Origin: Bradyrhizobium genosp. L
GTDB taxonomy: Bacteria > Pseudomonadota > Alphaproteobacteria > Rhizobiales > Xanthobacteraceae
Direction: 5' to 3'
Assembly (NCBI RefSeq): GCF_015624485.1
Contig: NZ_CP061378.1
Span: forward strand, 6,386,001 to 6,450,000
Length of the DNA: 64,000 nt
In this document: positions 56,257 to 64,000 of the stretch, one piece after another
Numbering within the stretch: position 1 is the first letter of the stretch
Layout of the letters: each line of letters opens with the position of its first letter
The notes under the pieces: model-generated
What the model was told of the DNA's origin: nothing
Database searches by the model: none
The model's input: the letters and a program-made list of their open reading frames with translations, nothing else
Program-made: the position numbers and the translations under genes

Positions 56257-56271
56257 GTTCTTGTTATGTTC
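56257..56271 (+). promoter_or_regulatory. LexA box (SOS box)
   Basis: GTTCTTGTTATGTTC is the alphaproteobacterial LexA site GTTC-N7-GTTC. It ends 10 bases before the first gene of an operon with two unknown zinc-binding proteins, SRAP and dinB. The operon is therefore expected to be induced by DNA damage. Confidence 0.8.
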
Positions 56272-56281
56272 TAATTCGGGC

Positions 56282-56677
56282 ATGACCGACCACCCCGCGA
56301 GCTGGCGCATGCCGACGCCAAAACAGATGGAAAAGCTGGCTGTCGAGGCGGTTCGGAAGCAGGCAACAACCGCGGCGGCTCCCGAGGAACCGCTCCCGCC
56401 CGAATATTGGGATTCCGTGCTCAGGGATCCGCGCGCCAGCGCGACCGGCGCCCAATTGCGCCAAAGGCAGCTCTCGGAAATTCAGCGCCACGTGCTGCGC
56501 ATCAACTGCCGACGCTGTGATCGAACGGTGGAAATCCAGACCGCCGATGCGGTCCGGCTATATGGCCGGAATGCAATCTGGAAAGATGTTGCCCAGCGGC
56601 TGCTCGACGACACCTGCCAGCAGCGCACCGGGAGACACGAAGCAGACGGGTGCTGGCCGGCGTTCGAGATGCCCTGA
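56282..56677 (+). CDS. Unknown zinc-binding protein of an SOS operon
   Basis: The 131-residue product begins MTDHPASWRMPTPKQMEKLAVEAVRKQATTAAAPEEPLPPEYWDSVLRDPRASATGAQLRQRQLSEIQRHVLRINCRRCDRTVEIQTADAVRLYG. CRRC and the later CQQR...DGC could bind zinc. The LexA box lies directly upstream. I know it only as a recurrent unknown protein upstream of SRAP genes in this group. Confidence 0.65.
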   Translation: MTDHPASWRMPTPKQMEKLAVEAVRKQATTAAAPEEPLPPEYWDSVLRDPRASATGAQLRQRQLSEIQRHVLRINCRRCDRTVEIQTADAVRLYGRNAIWKDVAQRLLDDTCQQRTGRHEADGCWPAFEMP

Positions 56678-56723
56678 CCCGGCCCGGATTGCCGATCCGA
56701 TCTCACTGCGTTTGGATGTCCGG

Positions 56724-57173
56724 ATGGCCCCGAAATATCACGCCACGCCGCTGTCAGGCGGCGATCGCAAGGCTCTCGCGAAGGCGCTCGGCAAGTCGCG
56801 AGCGATGATCAACATCCTGGCCACTCAGTCGGCCGAGATGCGGGCCAAGGGAGAAGCGCTGATCCAGCAAGCCGACAAGCTTCTTTGCGAAAGTTGGAAC
56901 GAGCGGATGTGGTCGGACGGCGAACCGATCGATCCGTCACCGACCATCGACCAGGCCGTCAACGGTGGTTTCCCGTGGCTGCAAATCCAGTGCGCGCGTT
57001 GCAAGACGCCGAGCGACGTCGATCTTGCGGCGATGAAGCATCCTCCGACCACCTTCGTGCACGATCTCGCCAGCCGGCTGCGCTGCCGGAAGTGCGCCAA
57101 GGTGGGTCGGCGTCCATCGGCGACTCTGCTCCAGCTCGCATCGCAGCCGCGCCATCCTCGAACCGAAGCCTGA
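56724..57173 (+). CDS. Unknown zinc-ribbon protein of an SOS operon
   Basis: From the ATG at 56724 the 149-residue product has a helical N-terminus (MAPKYHATPLSGGDRKALAKALGKSRAMINILATQSAEMRAKGEALIQQADKLLCESWN). A C-terminal zinc ribbon with the pairs CARC and CRKC follows (QCARCKTPSDVDLAAMKHPPTTFVHDLASRLRCRKCAKVG). It lies between the first gene and SRAP, two bases before the SRAP start, and is likely co-expressed after DNA damage. Confidence 0.65.
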   Translation: MAPKYHATPLSGGDRKALAKALGKSRAMINILATQSAEMRAKGEALIQQADKLLCESWNERMWSDGEPIDPSPTIDQAVNGGFPWLQIQCARCKTPSDVDLAAMKHPPTTFVHDLASRLRCRKCAKVGRRPSATLLQLASQPRHPRTEA

Positions 57174-57175
57174 AC

Positions 57176-57901
57176 ATGTGCAATCTCTACTCGATCACCA
57201 CTAATCAGGCGGCGATCATCGCGCTATTTCGCGTGATCAACCGCTACGTCGGCAACCTGCCGCCGATGCCGGGCGTGTTTCCGGATTACCAGGCGCCGAT
57301 CGTGCGCAACGGCGCCGAAGGCCGCGAGCTTGTCACCGCGCGGTGGGGAATGCCATCGTCGCAGCACGCCCTCATGGAGGCGACCAAGAAACGGGCAAAG
57401 AAACTCGAAGCCGAAGGTAAGCCGGTCGACTTCAAGGAGTTGCTCCGGATGGAGCCGGACGGCGGGACGACCAACATCCGCAACGTGAAAAGCAAACACT
57501 GGACGCGATGGCTGGGAGCCGAGAACCGTTGTGTGGTGCCGTTCAACTCCTTCAGCGAGTTCAACAAGGCCGAAGGCGGCGACATCTGGTTCGCCCTCGA
57601 CGAGTCCCGACCCCTCGCCTGCTTCGCCGGCATCTGGACCAATTGGACGTCGGTCAGGAAGGTCAAGGAAGGCGAAACCAACAATGACATTTTCGCGTTC
57701 CTCACAACGGAGCCCAACGCCGAGGTCGGCGCCATCCACCCAAAGGCGATGCCCGTGATCCTGACCACGCCGGACGCAATCGAGAACTGGATGACCGCTA
57801 CTGGGGACGAGGCCCTAAAACTCCAGCGACCGCTCCCAGATGGGACGCTCCGGATCGTCGCCCGCGGCGTCAAGGAAGATCCGGCCGGACCGTCGGCATG
57901 A
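57176..57901 (+). CDS. SOS response-associated peptidase (SRAP/YedK family)
   Basis: The 241-residue product starts MCNLYSI with the catalytic Cys2, has the family motif [13 protein letters not shown] (Asn and Glu of the active site) and HPKAMPVIL with the conserved His. SRAP proteins form a covalent thiazolidine bond with abasic sites in single-stranded DNA and so protect them. The stop overlaps the start of dinB (ATGA). A second SRAP copy is left as a C-terminal remnant at 59137-59235. Confidence 0.93.
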   Translation: MCNLYSITTNQAAIIALFRVINRYVGNLPPMPGVFPDYQAPIVRNGAEGRELVTARWGMPSSQHALMEATKKRAKKLEAEGKPVDFKELLRMEPDGGTTNIRNVKSKHWTRWLGAENRCVVPFNSFSEFNKAEGGDIWFALDESRPLACFAGIWTNWTSVRKVKEGETNNDIFAFLTTEPNAEVGAIHPKAMPVILTTPDAIENWMTATGDEALKLQRPLPDGTLRIVARGVKEDPAGPSA

Positions 57902-58152
57902 CGGACGAAGACGACGATCAGGGGGCAGCCCCGCCGCGCCAACGGAAGATCATCCACGTTGACATGGATGCATTCTATGCATCGGTCGAGCAGCGGGACA
58001 ATCCGGATCTCCGCGGCAAGCCGCTTGCCGTCGGCGGATCGCGCGAGCGCGGCGTCGTCGCCGCCGCGAGCTACGAAGCCCGGAAGTTCGGCGTCAGATC
58101 GGCGATGCCGTCGGTGACGGCGAGCTTAAGCGCATACAATACGTTCTGTTAG
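57898..58152 (+). pseudogene. dinB: DNA polymerase IV (Y family), truncated after 75 residues
   Basis: After a short acidic start the frame reads [59 protein letters not shown], which is the N-terminus of DinB with the metal-binding Asp of [11 protein letters not shown]. After that it changes to SLSAYNTFC and stops. More than 250 residues with palm and fingers are missing. The break at about 58122 marks the border of the following foreign segment. The product cannot polymerise DNA. Confidence 0.88.
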
Positions 58153-58245
58153 CCGGTAAGGATTTTGCGGACCGAGCTAGAGAGCTAATCCAATCGATTT
58201 AGCGAATTGCCTCTATAGGGTCCGCATCTCTGACGCGGACACCGT

Positions 58246-58746
58246 TCACGGTTCCGCCGGTGGGATTTCCGAGAAGTAGATGCTAGTAACATCACTATGG
58301 CCATGGCGCGGCTTCGTGAACCGCGCCTCGATGTACTTTAGCCGCCCGCTCTTCAGGTCGGCTTGTAACGCCCAGTATGCGGCCTCTGGCAGGTAGGCGG
58401 AGAACAATCCTCCATTCTTGCCCAGTCGCATATTGAGTAAGAAGGGCCTTTCCGGAACGGGCTGACCTTTGCCAATGCGCGGCCAACGCTCTTCGTTAGG
58501 ATCATCGACGCGGCTATATTCGCGCGAGCACATGAGCGAGCAGGTCACTTCCTTGCCGAGGTGCTTGGGTATGTTGGGCGCCATCGCAACGATGTCGCAA
58601 AGCACATCGGTGATCGCTTCGTCCGAGACACCATCGCCGTGATTCCCCACGTAGTAACTTAGCGTGACCGATTTCACGGTCGCGAGCAGCTTGTGCTCGG
58701 GCTCCGGCAACGGTTTGCGCTTGCGTGTATGTCCCTTTTTCGCCAT
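58246..58746 (-). CDS. Unknown protein (166 aa)
   Basis: The product starts MAKKGHTRKRKPLPEPEHKLLATVKSVTLSYYVGNHGDGVSDEAITDVLCDIVAMAPNIPKHLGKEVTCSLMCSREYS and ends HSDVTSIYFSEIPPAEP. A basic N-terminus is followed by an alpha/beta domain. I do not recognise a family. GAGTGAGG precedes the ATG. It lies directly behind the dinB break on the opposite strand, and so belongs to the inserted segment. Confidence 0.6.
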   Translation of the reverse strand: MAKKGHTRKRKPLPEPEHKLLATVKSVTLSYYVGNHGDGVSDEAITDVLCDIVAMAPNIPKHLGKEVTCSLMCSREYSRVDDPNEERWPRIGKGQPVPERPFLLNMRLGKNGGLFSAYLPEAAYWALQADLKSGRLKYIEARFTKPRHGHSDVTSIYFSEIPPAEP

Positions 58747-59136
58747 GACCTCACTCTCTCCAACTCGTGGATGACACTGATTGTCGACGATGGCACCCGA
58801 GACTGGTCGTAGAGCGGTGCGTGGGCAAAACGACTATCACTTCCCTAGGGAAGCGCGCTTCCCCACGGTAGGCGAACTTCAAACACCAATTTGCCGACTT
58901 CTTTCGATCCTTAAGGCAGCCCTGAGGGAAAGTCCGGCAGGCTTATACTTGGCCGACGCGAGGCGAGCCAAGGATTGACGTAAGGAATCGTCCGACCGGG
59001 CGCTACCCGAGCGACCGTCAAAAAGCGAAGCGCTTCGATCTCCCTGAGGCGAATTCACGCAAAGGCGCAAATTCCCCGGCCGGCTCCTGTGCCACCACTA
59101 GCGGTACGTGGGAGCGAGATTGAGACGTAGCTTACA
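58747..59136. other. Intergenic region, no gene seen
   Basis: Short frames occur on both strands without coding character. The region lies upstream of the 58246-58746 gene and should contain its promoter. Confidence 0.4.
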
Positions 59137-59235
59137 GCACCGCCTGAAGCTGCGTTGGAACTGCAACGACCTCTTCCCGATGGTTCGCTCATGATTGTCG
59201 CACGGGGTGAGAAGGAAGACGGCGCGGGAAGGTGA
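59137..59235 (+). pseudogene. SRAP C-terminal remnant
   Basis: The 32 residues [32 protein letters not shown] before a stop match the end of the SRAP protein encoded at 57176-57901 ([24 protein letters not shown]). They differ enough to be a paralogue, not a recent duplicate. So another SRAP gene once ended here, and the segment between has been replaced. Confidence 0.7.
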
Positions 59236-59249
59236 GCCCGAACATCCGC

Positions 59250-60710
59250 CTACTGACGCGGCGGCGGGGCCGTCCCAACGGGTGGGCTGGCGGTGGATTG
59301 AATCGGCGACGCCGCCTTGGTCGGCGATGCTGGCTGTGCAAGCAAAAGAAAAACAAAGACGGACGCAAGTATAGCGCCGCCAAGGACGTAAAACGCCGTT
59401 AGCCGGCGATTTGAATTCATTTTCATGCCAAGAACGGTGACAGTGCCGCTTGCCTCGGAGATAGTCTTACCAAGTCCAATCTCTGGAATGATATCAGCGT
59501 ATCGCTTCTCGATTTTTGCGGAATGGTCCACTGCGCCCTTCAGCAGCATGTGGTACCAATAGCGGTCCATGAGGAAGAATCCGCCCCATGCAAAGATCGC
59601 AGCGCCAACAAGCCCAAGCCCGGCTGGTATCGTGTGACCGAAAATCGTTGTTTGCAGACCCTGCTGGTATGTGAAGCTCATCGCGGCGAGCAAAGCGCCG
59701 ACGACCGTGATTGCAAAATTTCGGATACGCATCTCAAGGTCATTGAAGTGCTGGTGCACATCAACACACTTCTTCCAAAGCTCAATCGCGTTCTTGCTCT
59801 CTTGCTCTGCGCTAATCTGCATGGGCGTTGGCGGGAAAGCAACGAAATCACAATACATGAAAATTTCAGCGAATGAATCCTTGAGCACGGCTGTTGGTGA
59901 GAAGTCGTGCCCCTTCGCCGTGATCTCCCGTTCGCGCTGTACGTCGGCTTCCGTCCAATGCGAAACACGCTGCAAAAGCTTGTACTCCGGCCTCCGCTGG
60001 CTCTCTCCGTACTGCGCATGAACGTCGAGCACGCCGACATCGCGCGCCATTGCCACGTCTTTGAACAGACTGTCGCCGATATAAGCGCATCGCTCTGTTT
60101 TCGCGCCGATGGCTTTGATGATGTCGATGAGCACGCCGGGATTAGGCTTCAACTCGCCCTTCGGCGTGTGACGGATTTCGGTAACCTGTAGCTGATAGAA
60201 GTCGTCGGGATGGCGGCGAAGCTTCTCCAGCGCCACGCCAGCGGGCACATCGTGATCCTCGGGCGAAAAGAGCACGTCGATTACGCCATCGAGGCCGAAG
60301 CGCTTGAGGCGATAAGCGCTGTAAAACGCCATGGACTCAGTGTAGGCAACAATCTTGGTGCCCTTCTTCTTCAAGTCCCAGAGGCTGGGAAAAACGCTCG
60401 GATAAAGCTTCAGGTTCTGATCGCGACCTAATCGTGACCTGTCGAGCGCTTCTTTGAACGTGTCGCGGATGTCGCCGCTCGCTCGCACATCCTTGAGGCA
60501 ATCGATCTCTTCGATGAGGAAGGTGTATTCGGACGTGCGGTGCTGTTGGTGCACCTTGCGGATATCAGCCTCGACTTCGTCGACAGGCTTTCCACTCGCC
60601 TTGATGATCTCGTCATAGACCGGGCGGAACGAAGCGTACCAAACCGCAAACCAGTCAAAAATGGTGTTGTCCAGGTCGAGAATGACCGTGTCGATAACCT
60701 TCCTCGCCAT
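59250..60710 (-). CDS. HAD-family phosphatase fused to a C-terminal membrane domain
   Basis: The 486-residue product starts MARKVIDTVILDLDNTIFDW, HAD motif I with both Asp. Motif II is in VAYTESMAF, motif III at KPNPGVL and motif IV in YIGDSLFKDVAMA. The enzyme part ends near residue 300. A soluble linker with NDLEMRIRNF is followed by two close helices (about residues 335-385: NFAITVVGALLAAMSFTY and GLGLVGAAIFAWGGFFLMDRYW). A helical loop and a third helix (LTAFYVLGGAILASVFVFLLLA) come next, then a Pro-rich tail. The membrane part recalls SLATT-like two-helix effectors; this is only a resemblance. A LexA-like box lies 114 bases upstream. Start chosen for GAGG five bases before the ATG. Confidence 0.75.
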   Translation of the reverse strand: MARKVIDTVILDLDNTIFDWFAVWYASFRPVYDEIIKASGKPVDEVEADIRKVHQQHRTSEYTFLIEEIDCLKDVRASGDIRDTFKEALDRSRLGRDQNLKLYPSVFPSLWDLKKKGTKIVAYTESMAFYSAYRLKRFGLDGVIDVLFSPEDHDVPAGVALEKLRRHPDDFYQLQVTEIRHTPKGELKPNPGVLIDIIKAIGAKTERCAYIGDSLFKDVAMARDVGVLDVHAQYGESQRRPEYKLLQRVSHWTEADVQREREITAKGHDFSPTAVLKDSFAEIFMYCDFVAFPPTPMQISAEQESKNAIELWKKCVDVHQHFNDLEMRIRNFAITVVGALLAAMSFTYQQGLQTTIFGHTIPAGLGLVGAAIFAWGGFFLMDRYWYHMLLKGAVDHSAKIEKRYADIIPEIGLGKTISEASGTVTVLGMKMNSNRRLTAFYVLGGAILASVFVFLLLAQPASPTKAASPIQSTASPPVGTAPPPRQ

Positions 60711-60823
60711 TTCCACCTCAAAATCCCCTGGAAGGGTGGTGTCTTACCATCCTGCCGCGCCTGCTCAAGAAACCCCACTAAAATCGCGCTCTAAGGCTTC
60801 CCCTTGACTCTCCGGCACATATA

Positions 60824-60838
60824 GAACAAATGTAGAAC
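60824..60838. promoter_or_regulatory. Second LexA box
   Basis: GAACAAATGTAGAAC is GTTC-N7-GTTC read on the minus strand. It could control the leftward HAD/membrane gene starting at 60710, or be left over from an SOS gene whose tail may remain at 60898-61017. Confidence 0.65.
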
Positions 60839-60897
60839 ATTCGAGTTCTTTTGTCTAGGAGTACCCAAGGATCGGCCCGGCCAGCCCGCCCACTGCT

Positions 60898-61017
60898 GAC
60901 TACGTCGCTGGCTGGGACAGCCGCGAACCCAAACAGCCAATCGCCAAGCCGCGCGACATGTATGTGCCCGACCTTCACATCGATACGCTGTAGGTGAAGG
61001 TGCGCAACTTTAAATAA
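60898..61017 (+). pseudogene. Possible C-terminal tail of an error-prone DNA polymerase (DnaE2-like)
   Basis: The frame reads DYVAGWDSREPKQPIAKPRDMYVPDLHIDTL, one stop codon, then VKVRNFK and a double stop. The pattern RDxYVPDLHIDTLxVKxRNF looks like the extreme C-terminus of an alphaproteobacterial DnaE2-type protein, a member of SOS mutagenesis cassettes. The match is from memory and short, so it is weak. Confidence 0.3.
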
Positions 61018-61085
61018 TGATCGCCTTGCGCGACTCCCCCGCGTGGTGACGGACGGATTGTCTCGACGACGGTAATGACGATCGT

Positions 61086-63245
61086 TCAAGCAGCAAGTCG
61101 TGTCGGCGTGTATTCAAGGGTCGCAGCTCGAACATCCGTCGCGGTCGGCGCATTAAGGCCTCTCTGCTTGATCCAGTCACTGACCCACCGAAGGCGGTTT
61201 GTGGACCACGGATCGAGGACCGATAAGGATCGGGCTTTCATCCGTACCCCGACCATCGCCTCCACGGCGGCCCCCAGCATCTGTGGCACGTGCTCGTCAT
61301 TCAATCGTTCCCGGACGATCTTCTTGTCTCCCGCAACGTTGGCAAGAATCGCCGACACAAACCCGTTACCTTCAAACGCATCCTCGCGCGGCTCGAACGG
61401 CCCGATGAGCAGCTCAAGATTATCCATCATTCCTTTGGTCACGTAGGGAAACGGAATGACAGGCCCGGCCTGGTCGAACGCGCGCGTGTGATAGGTCAAG
61501 AGCAAACCGTTCAACGTGCGGAAGATATCGAGGAAATTCGGCAAGCCATTGATGTTGCCGCGCCGCACGTGCTTGTGCAGCTTCTCCCATTGATGACGCT
61601 CGACGAAATTCCATATCGCGTCACGAAGATCCGCGGCGGACGTCCCAGACGGCACGTTCAACCAGTTTGCGGGCGTGTCGGGCTGGAACGGATCGCGCGG
61701 CTTCCACCGCGGTTGGCCTTGCCTATGGGAAGACGTCTCTCCGTCCTGGAAACGGATGCTGCAATGGTCGAAGAACTCAATAGCCTCCCTGACGCTGCCA
61801 AGGCTGTCCACATACGGCACAAGGTTTTCACCTGTCTCAGCTATGGTCTGGAGCGGGTTCCGCCCGCCACCATGGGCCGATCTTTCCCGTAGCAGTTGAT
61901 GAAGCTGGACGAGGGCCATGGGGTTGCACAAGACCTCCGTTCCGTCCTGCTTTGTGGCTTTGACTTCACAAATAGCCGCCGCCCGGATTTGCGCAAGCTG
62001 GCTTTCACTTAGCGCGATGCTGGCCTTTCCGTCGGAACGCAGGATGGGGAATGAAAGTGCGGGATGCGTTTCGTTAAAGTTTCGAATTCGTACGGCGGTG
62101 TCGCGAAAGGCTTTGGCTCCATCAAACGTACATTCCAGTACGCCCTGCTCGGAAAGGATCGCGGAGTTTAGCCGAACTTCGTAAGCAAGGTGCTCGTTGT
62201 CATGGTCCTGCTCGGTTCCGGCTTCGAAGTTTGTGGGCGCCACCTCTTCGAACATGATTTGATCGTCATCGAACAACGCATCAACATTCTCTTTGGACCG
62301 AAACCAGATCGCCGCCTCGCTATTCAATCCATCGAACGCGGCTAAGGTGGCATTTGGGCTGCCCGTGAGCCAGAACGTGGCTTGCCGTGTCTCGAAGGCA
62401 AAGGCTTTTGCATGCAGGCGCCTGCCTGGCTTGGGCGTTGCCGCCAGCAAGCGGCTTTTCTTGCCAGATGCAAAAAGCTTGGCCAGCTTCTTTCCCGCTA
62501 GCGTCGCATAGTTTTGCTGCGCAACGACCGTCAACGCGGCGTCCGGCCAGTTTCGGCGCAATCGCTTGAGCAGATCGATGTCTTGATCATAGAAAGGAGA
62601 AACGACCGCGATCTTCTTCACCGCCTGCGCCCCAAGCCGGATCGCCATTTGATTCCAGAGCGGACCATCATGCGAGTGCAAGAGCTCGACATCACCTTTC
62701 GGGAGCTGGGCATCGCCGCGGAGCCAAGGGAAATGATCCTCCGCCGGCTGGAAGAATTGCTCATCAAGCACTGCACGAAGATGTGGAGCAGCGTGCGCGT
62801 ACGATTTCATCGCATCGTAGATTTGCCGAAGGACGCTTTGGGCGTCGCGATCATCTTGCTCGGCGTGATCAGCCCGCGCCGTGAATGTAGAGCAAAGCTC
62901 CATGTTGTAGGCAATTCCACCCGTCGTGCAGTTATTGCTTCCAACGAGTCCATCGGCACGTTTGTCGCCGAGCGCGAGATAAAGCTTGGGATGGAAGACA
63001 CCGCCTTTACGGTCTACGGGAATGACGAGATAGCGCCGATTGAATCCTGCGACCAGAAGGCCGCCCTGAAGCAATTCCTGATACCGCCCACGATCCATGA
63101 AGATGATGAGGCGCTCGGCGGATGCGAACGCCTTTCTCCCCAGCATCCGCCTTTCAAAAAACTGCGGATCAAATTCGTACGTGGCGATGAACGCAAAGGT
63201 GCTCGTGCACTTATCGAAGAATTCAAGCAGGTCGAGCGGTTTCAT
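61086..63245 (-). CDS. Phospholipase-D-fold protein with large unknown C-terminal domain
   Basis: The product from the ATG at 63245 has 719 residues. Two PLD-like motifs are visible: FHPKLYLALGDKRADGLVGSNNCTTGG and LHAKAFAFETRQATFWLTGSPNATLAAF (HxK with GSxN). The Asp of the classic HKD motif is not at its usual place in the second copy. The C-terminal 350 residues do not match anything I know. PLD-fold nucleases occur in several defence systems (for example DISARM DrmC). The start overlaps the stop of the upstream gene (ATGA), so the two work together. The upstream gene leaves the window. Confidence 0.75.
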   Translation of the reverse strand: MKPLDLLEFFDKCTSTFAFIATYEFDPQFFERRMLGRKAFASAERLIIFMDRGRYQELLQGGLLVAGFNRRYLVIPVDRKGGVFHPKLYLALGDKRADGLVGSNNCTTGGIAYNMELCSTFTARADHAEQDDRDAQSVLRQIYDAMKSYAHAAPHLRAVLDEQFFQPAEDHFPWLRGDAQLPKGDVELLHSHDGPLWNQMAIRLGAQAVKKIAVVSPFYDQDIDLLKRLRRNWPDAALTVVAQQNYATLAGKKLAKLFASGKKSRLLAATPKPGRRLHAKAFAFETRQATFWLTGSPNATLAAFDGLNSEAAIWFRSKENVDALFDDDQIMFEEVAPTNFEAGTEQDHDNEHLAYEVRLNSAILSEQGVLECTFDGAKAFRDTAVRIRNFNETHPALSFPILRSDGKASIALSESQLAQIRAAAICEVKATKQDGTEVLCNPMALVQLHQLLRERSAHGGGRNPLQTIAETGENLVPYVDSLGSVREAIEFFDHCSIRFQDGETSSHRQGQPRWKPRDPFQPDTPANWLNVPSGTSAADLRDAIWNFVERHQWEKLHKHVRRGNINGLPNFLDIFRTLNGLLLTYHTRAFDQAGPVIPFPYVTKGMMDNLELLIGPFEPREDAFEGNGFVSAILANVAGDKKIVRERLNDEHVPQMLGAAVEAMVGVRMKARSLSVLDPWSTNRLRWVSDWIKQRGLNAPTATDVRAATLEYTPTRLAA

Positions 63246-64000
63246 GGACCCTGCTCGCTCAAGAGTTCCGCAGCAAGCCACGCGTCGCCGTCATCCGTAC
63301 GGGAGTAACCGCTTTCGTCGTCCCAAGAGACGAGGCCAAGATCGGTGAGGATTTGCAGGGCGCTTCGAAGGCGTACATTGAGCGCCCGGGGGTCGGTATA
63401 ATCGGTATTGGTTCCAATGACGGTAACACCGTCGACATGGAAAAGCGGGGCGTTGCCGCCGAAGCCACGTTCGTAGCTCATGGTTTGATGCTGGCGGACG
63501 ACGAAGCGCCAGATCACCCGATCCAGGACTTCGCGGTTGGAGCGGTCGATCCACGAACCACCAAATTCGCCATGCAGCATATCAAGGACGCCGGGCAAAG
63601 CGATGTCGGCATAGGGGTCCTTGACGTGCCGGGTATACCAGTTGTGAAAAGGCCCTGCGACCGCGGCCGGATAGCGAAGCAGGGTCTGATAGAAGAGCAT
63701 CGCCGCAATGGCTATGCCCGCACTGTCGTTGGCCTCACCGCCGATCAGATGCTCTTCGAGGTTACGTTCGGAAAACGGGGATATGATCGGCAATGCCAAC
63801 TTGATGTCCCCGGCCCCTTGCCCGGATTTCAGCAAGGCAACGCCTGCAAACGCTAGCATGTCGCGCGGGGTCAGGTCGAAAAACTCACCCGGCAGATTAT
63901 GCCCGAACAGTTCTGTGAAGCGAGCCGAGATGGCAGGCGATGAAAACTGATTAAGCAGGTCGATGCGTGCGATCCCACCTGGTCGGTCTCGCAGGATTCG
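63242..64000 (-). CDS. Unknown partner of the PLD-fold protein, 5' partial
   Basis: The frame is open to the window edge, and 252 residues are seen. It reads RILRDRPGGIARIDLLNQFSSPAISARFTELFGHNLPGEFFDLTPRDMLAFAGVALLKSGQG, then GGSWIDRSNREVLDRVIWRFVVRQHQTMSYERGF, and ends with a winged-helix-like LQILTDLGLVSWDDESGYSRTDDGDAWLAAELL. No family is recognised. Its stop overlaps the PLD gene start by four bases. The N-terminus lies beyond the window. Confidence 0.65.
   Translation of the reverse strand, partial: RILRDRPGGIARIDLLNQFSSPAISARFTELFGHNLPGEFFDLTPRDMLAFAGVALLKSGQGAGDIKLALPIISPFSERNLEEHLIGGEANDSAGIAIAAMLFYQTLLRYPAAVAGPFHNWYTRHVKDPYADIALPGVLDMLHGEFGGSWIDRSNREVLDRVIWRFVVRQHQTMSYERGFGGNAPLFHVDGVTVIGTNTDYTDPRALNVRLRSALQILTDLGLVSWDDESGYSRTDDGDAWLAAELLSEQGP

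Noticed and set aside
1..64000. Search for CRISPR arrays, tRNA genes and an integrase with attachment sites
   Set aside because: No regularly spaced 25-40 bp repeats, no cloverleaf-like sequence ending in a tRNA 3' end and no tyrosine or serine recombinase were seen; the ICE borders remain undefined.

Overview
The window looks like an accessory, heavily rearranged stretch of a high-GC alphaproteobacterial chromosome of the Bradyrhizobium/Rhodopseudomonas/Afipia type. The reasons are the gene set of a rhizobial integrative conjugative element (ICE), many small conserved genes typical of that family, and two LexA boxes of the alphaproteobacterial form GTTC-N7-GTTC. I see no rRNA, tRNA or CRISPR array. 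All identifications come from reading the sequence; no database search was possible.

Layout. (1) 1-4.9 kb: a truncated indolepyruvate oxidoreductase, two ComEC-like metallo-beta-lactamase-fold genes and a large unknown protein, all broken. (2) 5.1-7.3 kb: an intact nuclease that joins a FAN1-like VRR-NUC domain to a DnaQ-like exonuclease. (3) 7.5-11.6 kb: a minus-strand catabolic-looking cluster (amidohydrolase, two extradiol-dioxygenase-like proteins, SDR) whose 5' gene is cut off at a junction inside trbD. (4) 11.6-54.4 kb: remnant of an ICE on the minus strand. In transcription order it holds ArdC-like protein, ParB-like protein, methylase/strawberry-notch helicase, Toprim protein, DUF2493, membrane protein, DUF736, DUF2285, AlpA-like protein, RepA, DUF2840, TraF, lytic transglycosylase, relaxase, TraG, CopG, trbB, trbC and truncated trbD. 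It lacks trbE-trbI and has lost parA. (5) 13.1-31.1 kb: about 18 kb of foreign cargo that separates copG from trbB. It carries a truncated MFS transporter, a Crp-type regulator, two transglutaminase-like genes, many small unknown genes and a manA-GT4-GH130 operon for mannose-containing glycan metabolism. (6) 54.5-58.2 kb: a DNA-repair block with Ku divergent from a LexA-box-controlled operon ending in an SRAP gene and a truncated dinB. (7) 58.2-64 kb: unknown genes with a defence-island character (HAD phosphatase fused to a membrane domain; a PLD-fold protein translationally coupled to an unknown partner), placed among remnants of SOS genes.

The most interesting signals are outside the coding regions. 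The leaders of DUF736 and DUF2493 share a long hairpin whose stem differs between the copies at three positions, each compensated on the other arm. The leaders of the helicase, parB and ardC genes share a second type of hairpin with a common purine-rich loop. Three 18-bp direct repeats lie just behind repA. At least twelve genes carry frameshifts, clustered in the 0-5 kb and 14-42 kb parts, so either real decay or indel-type sequence error must be considered.
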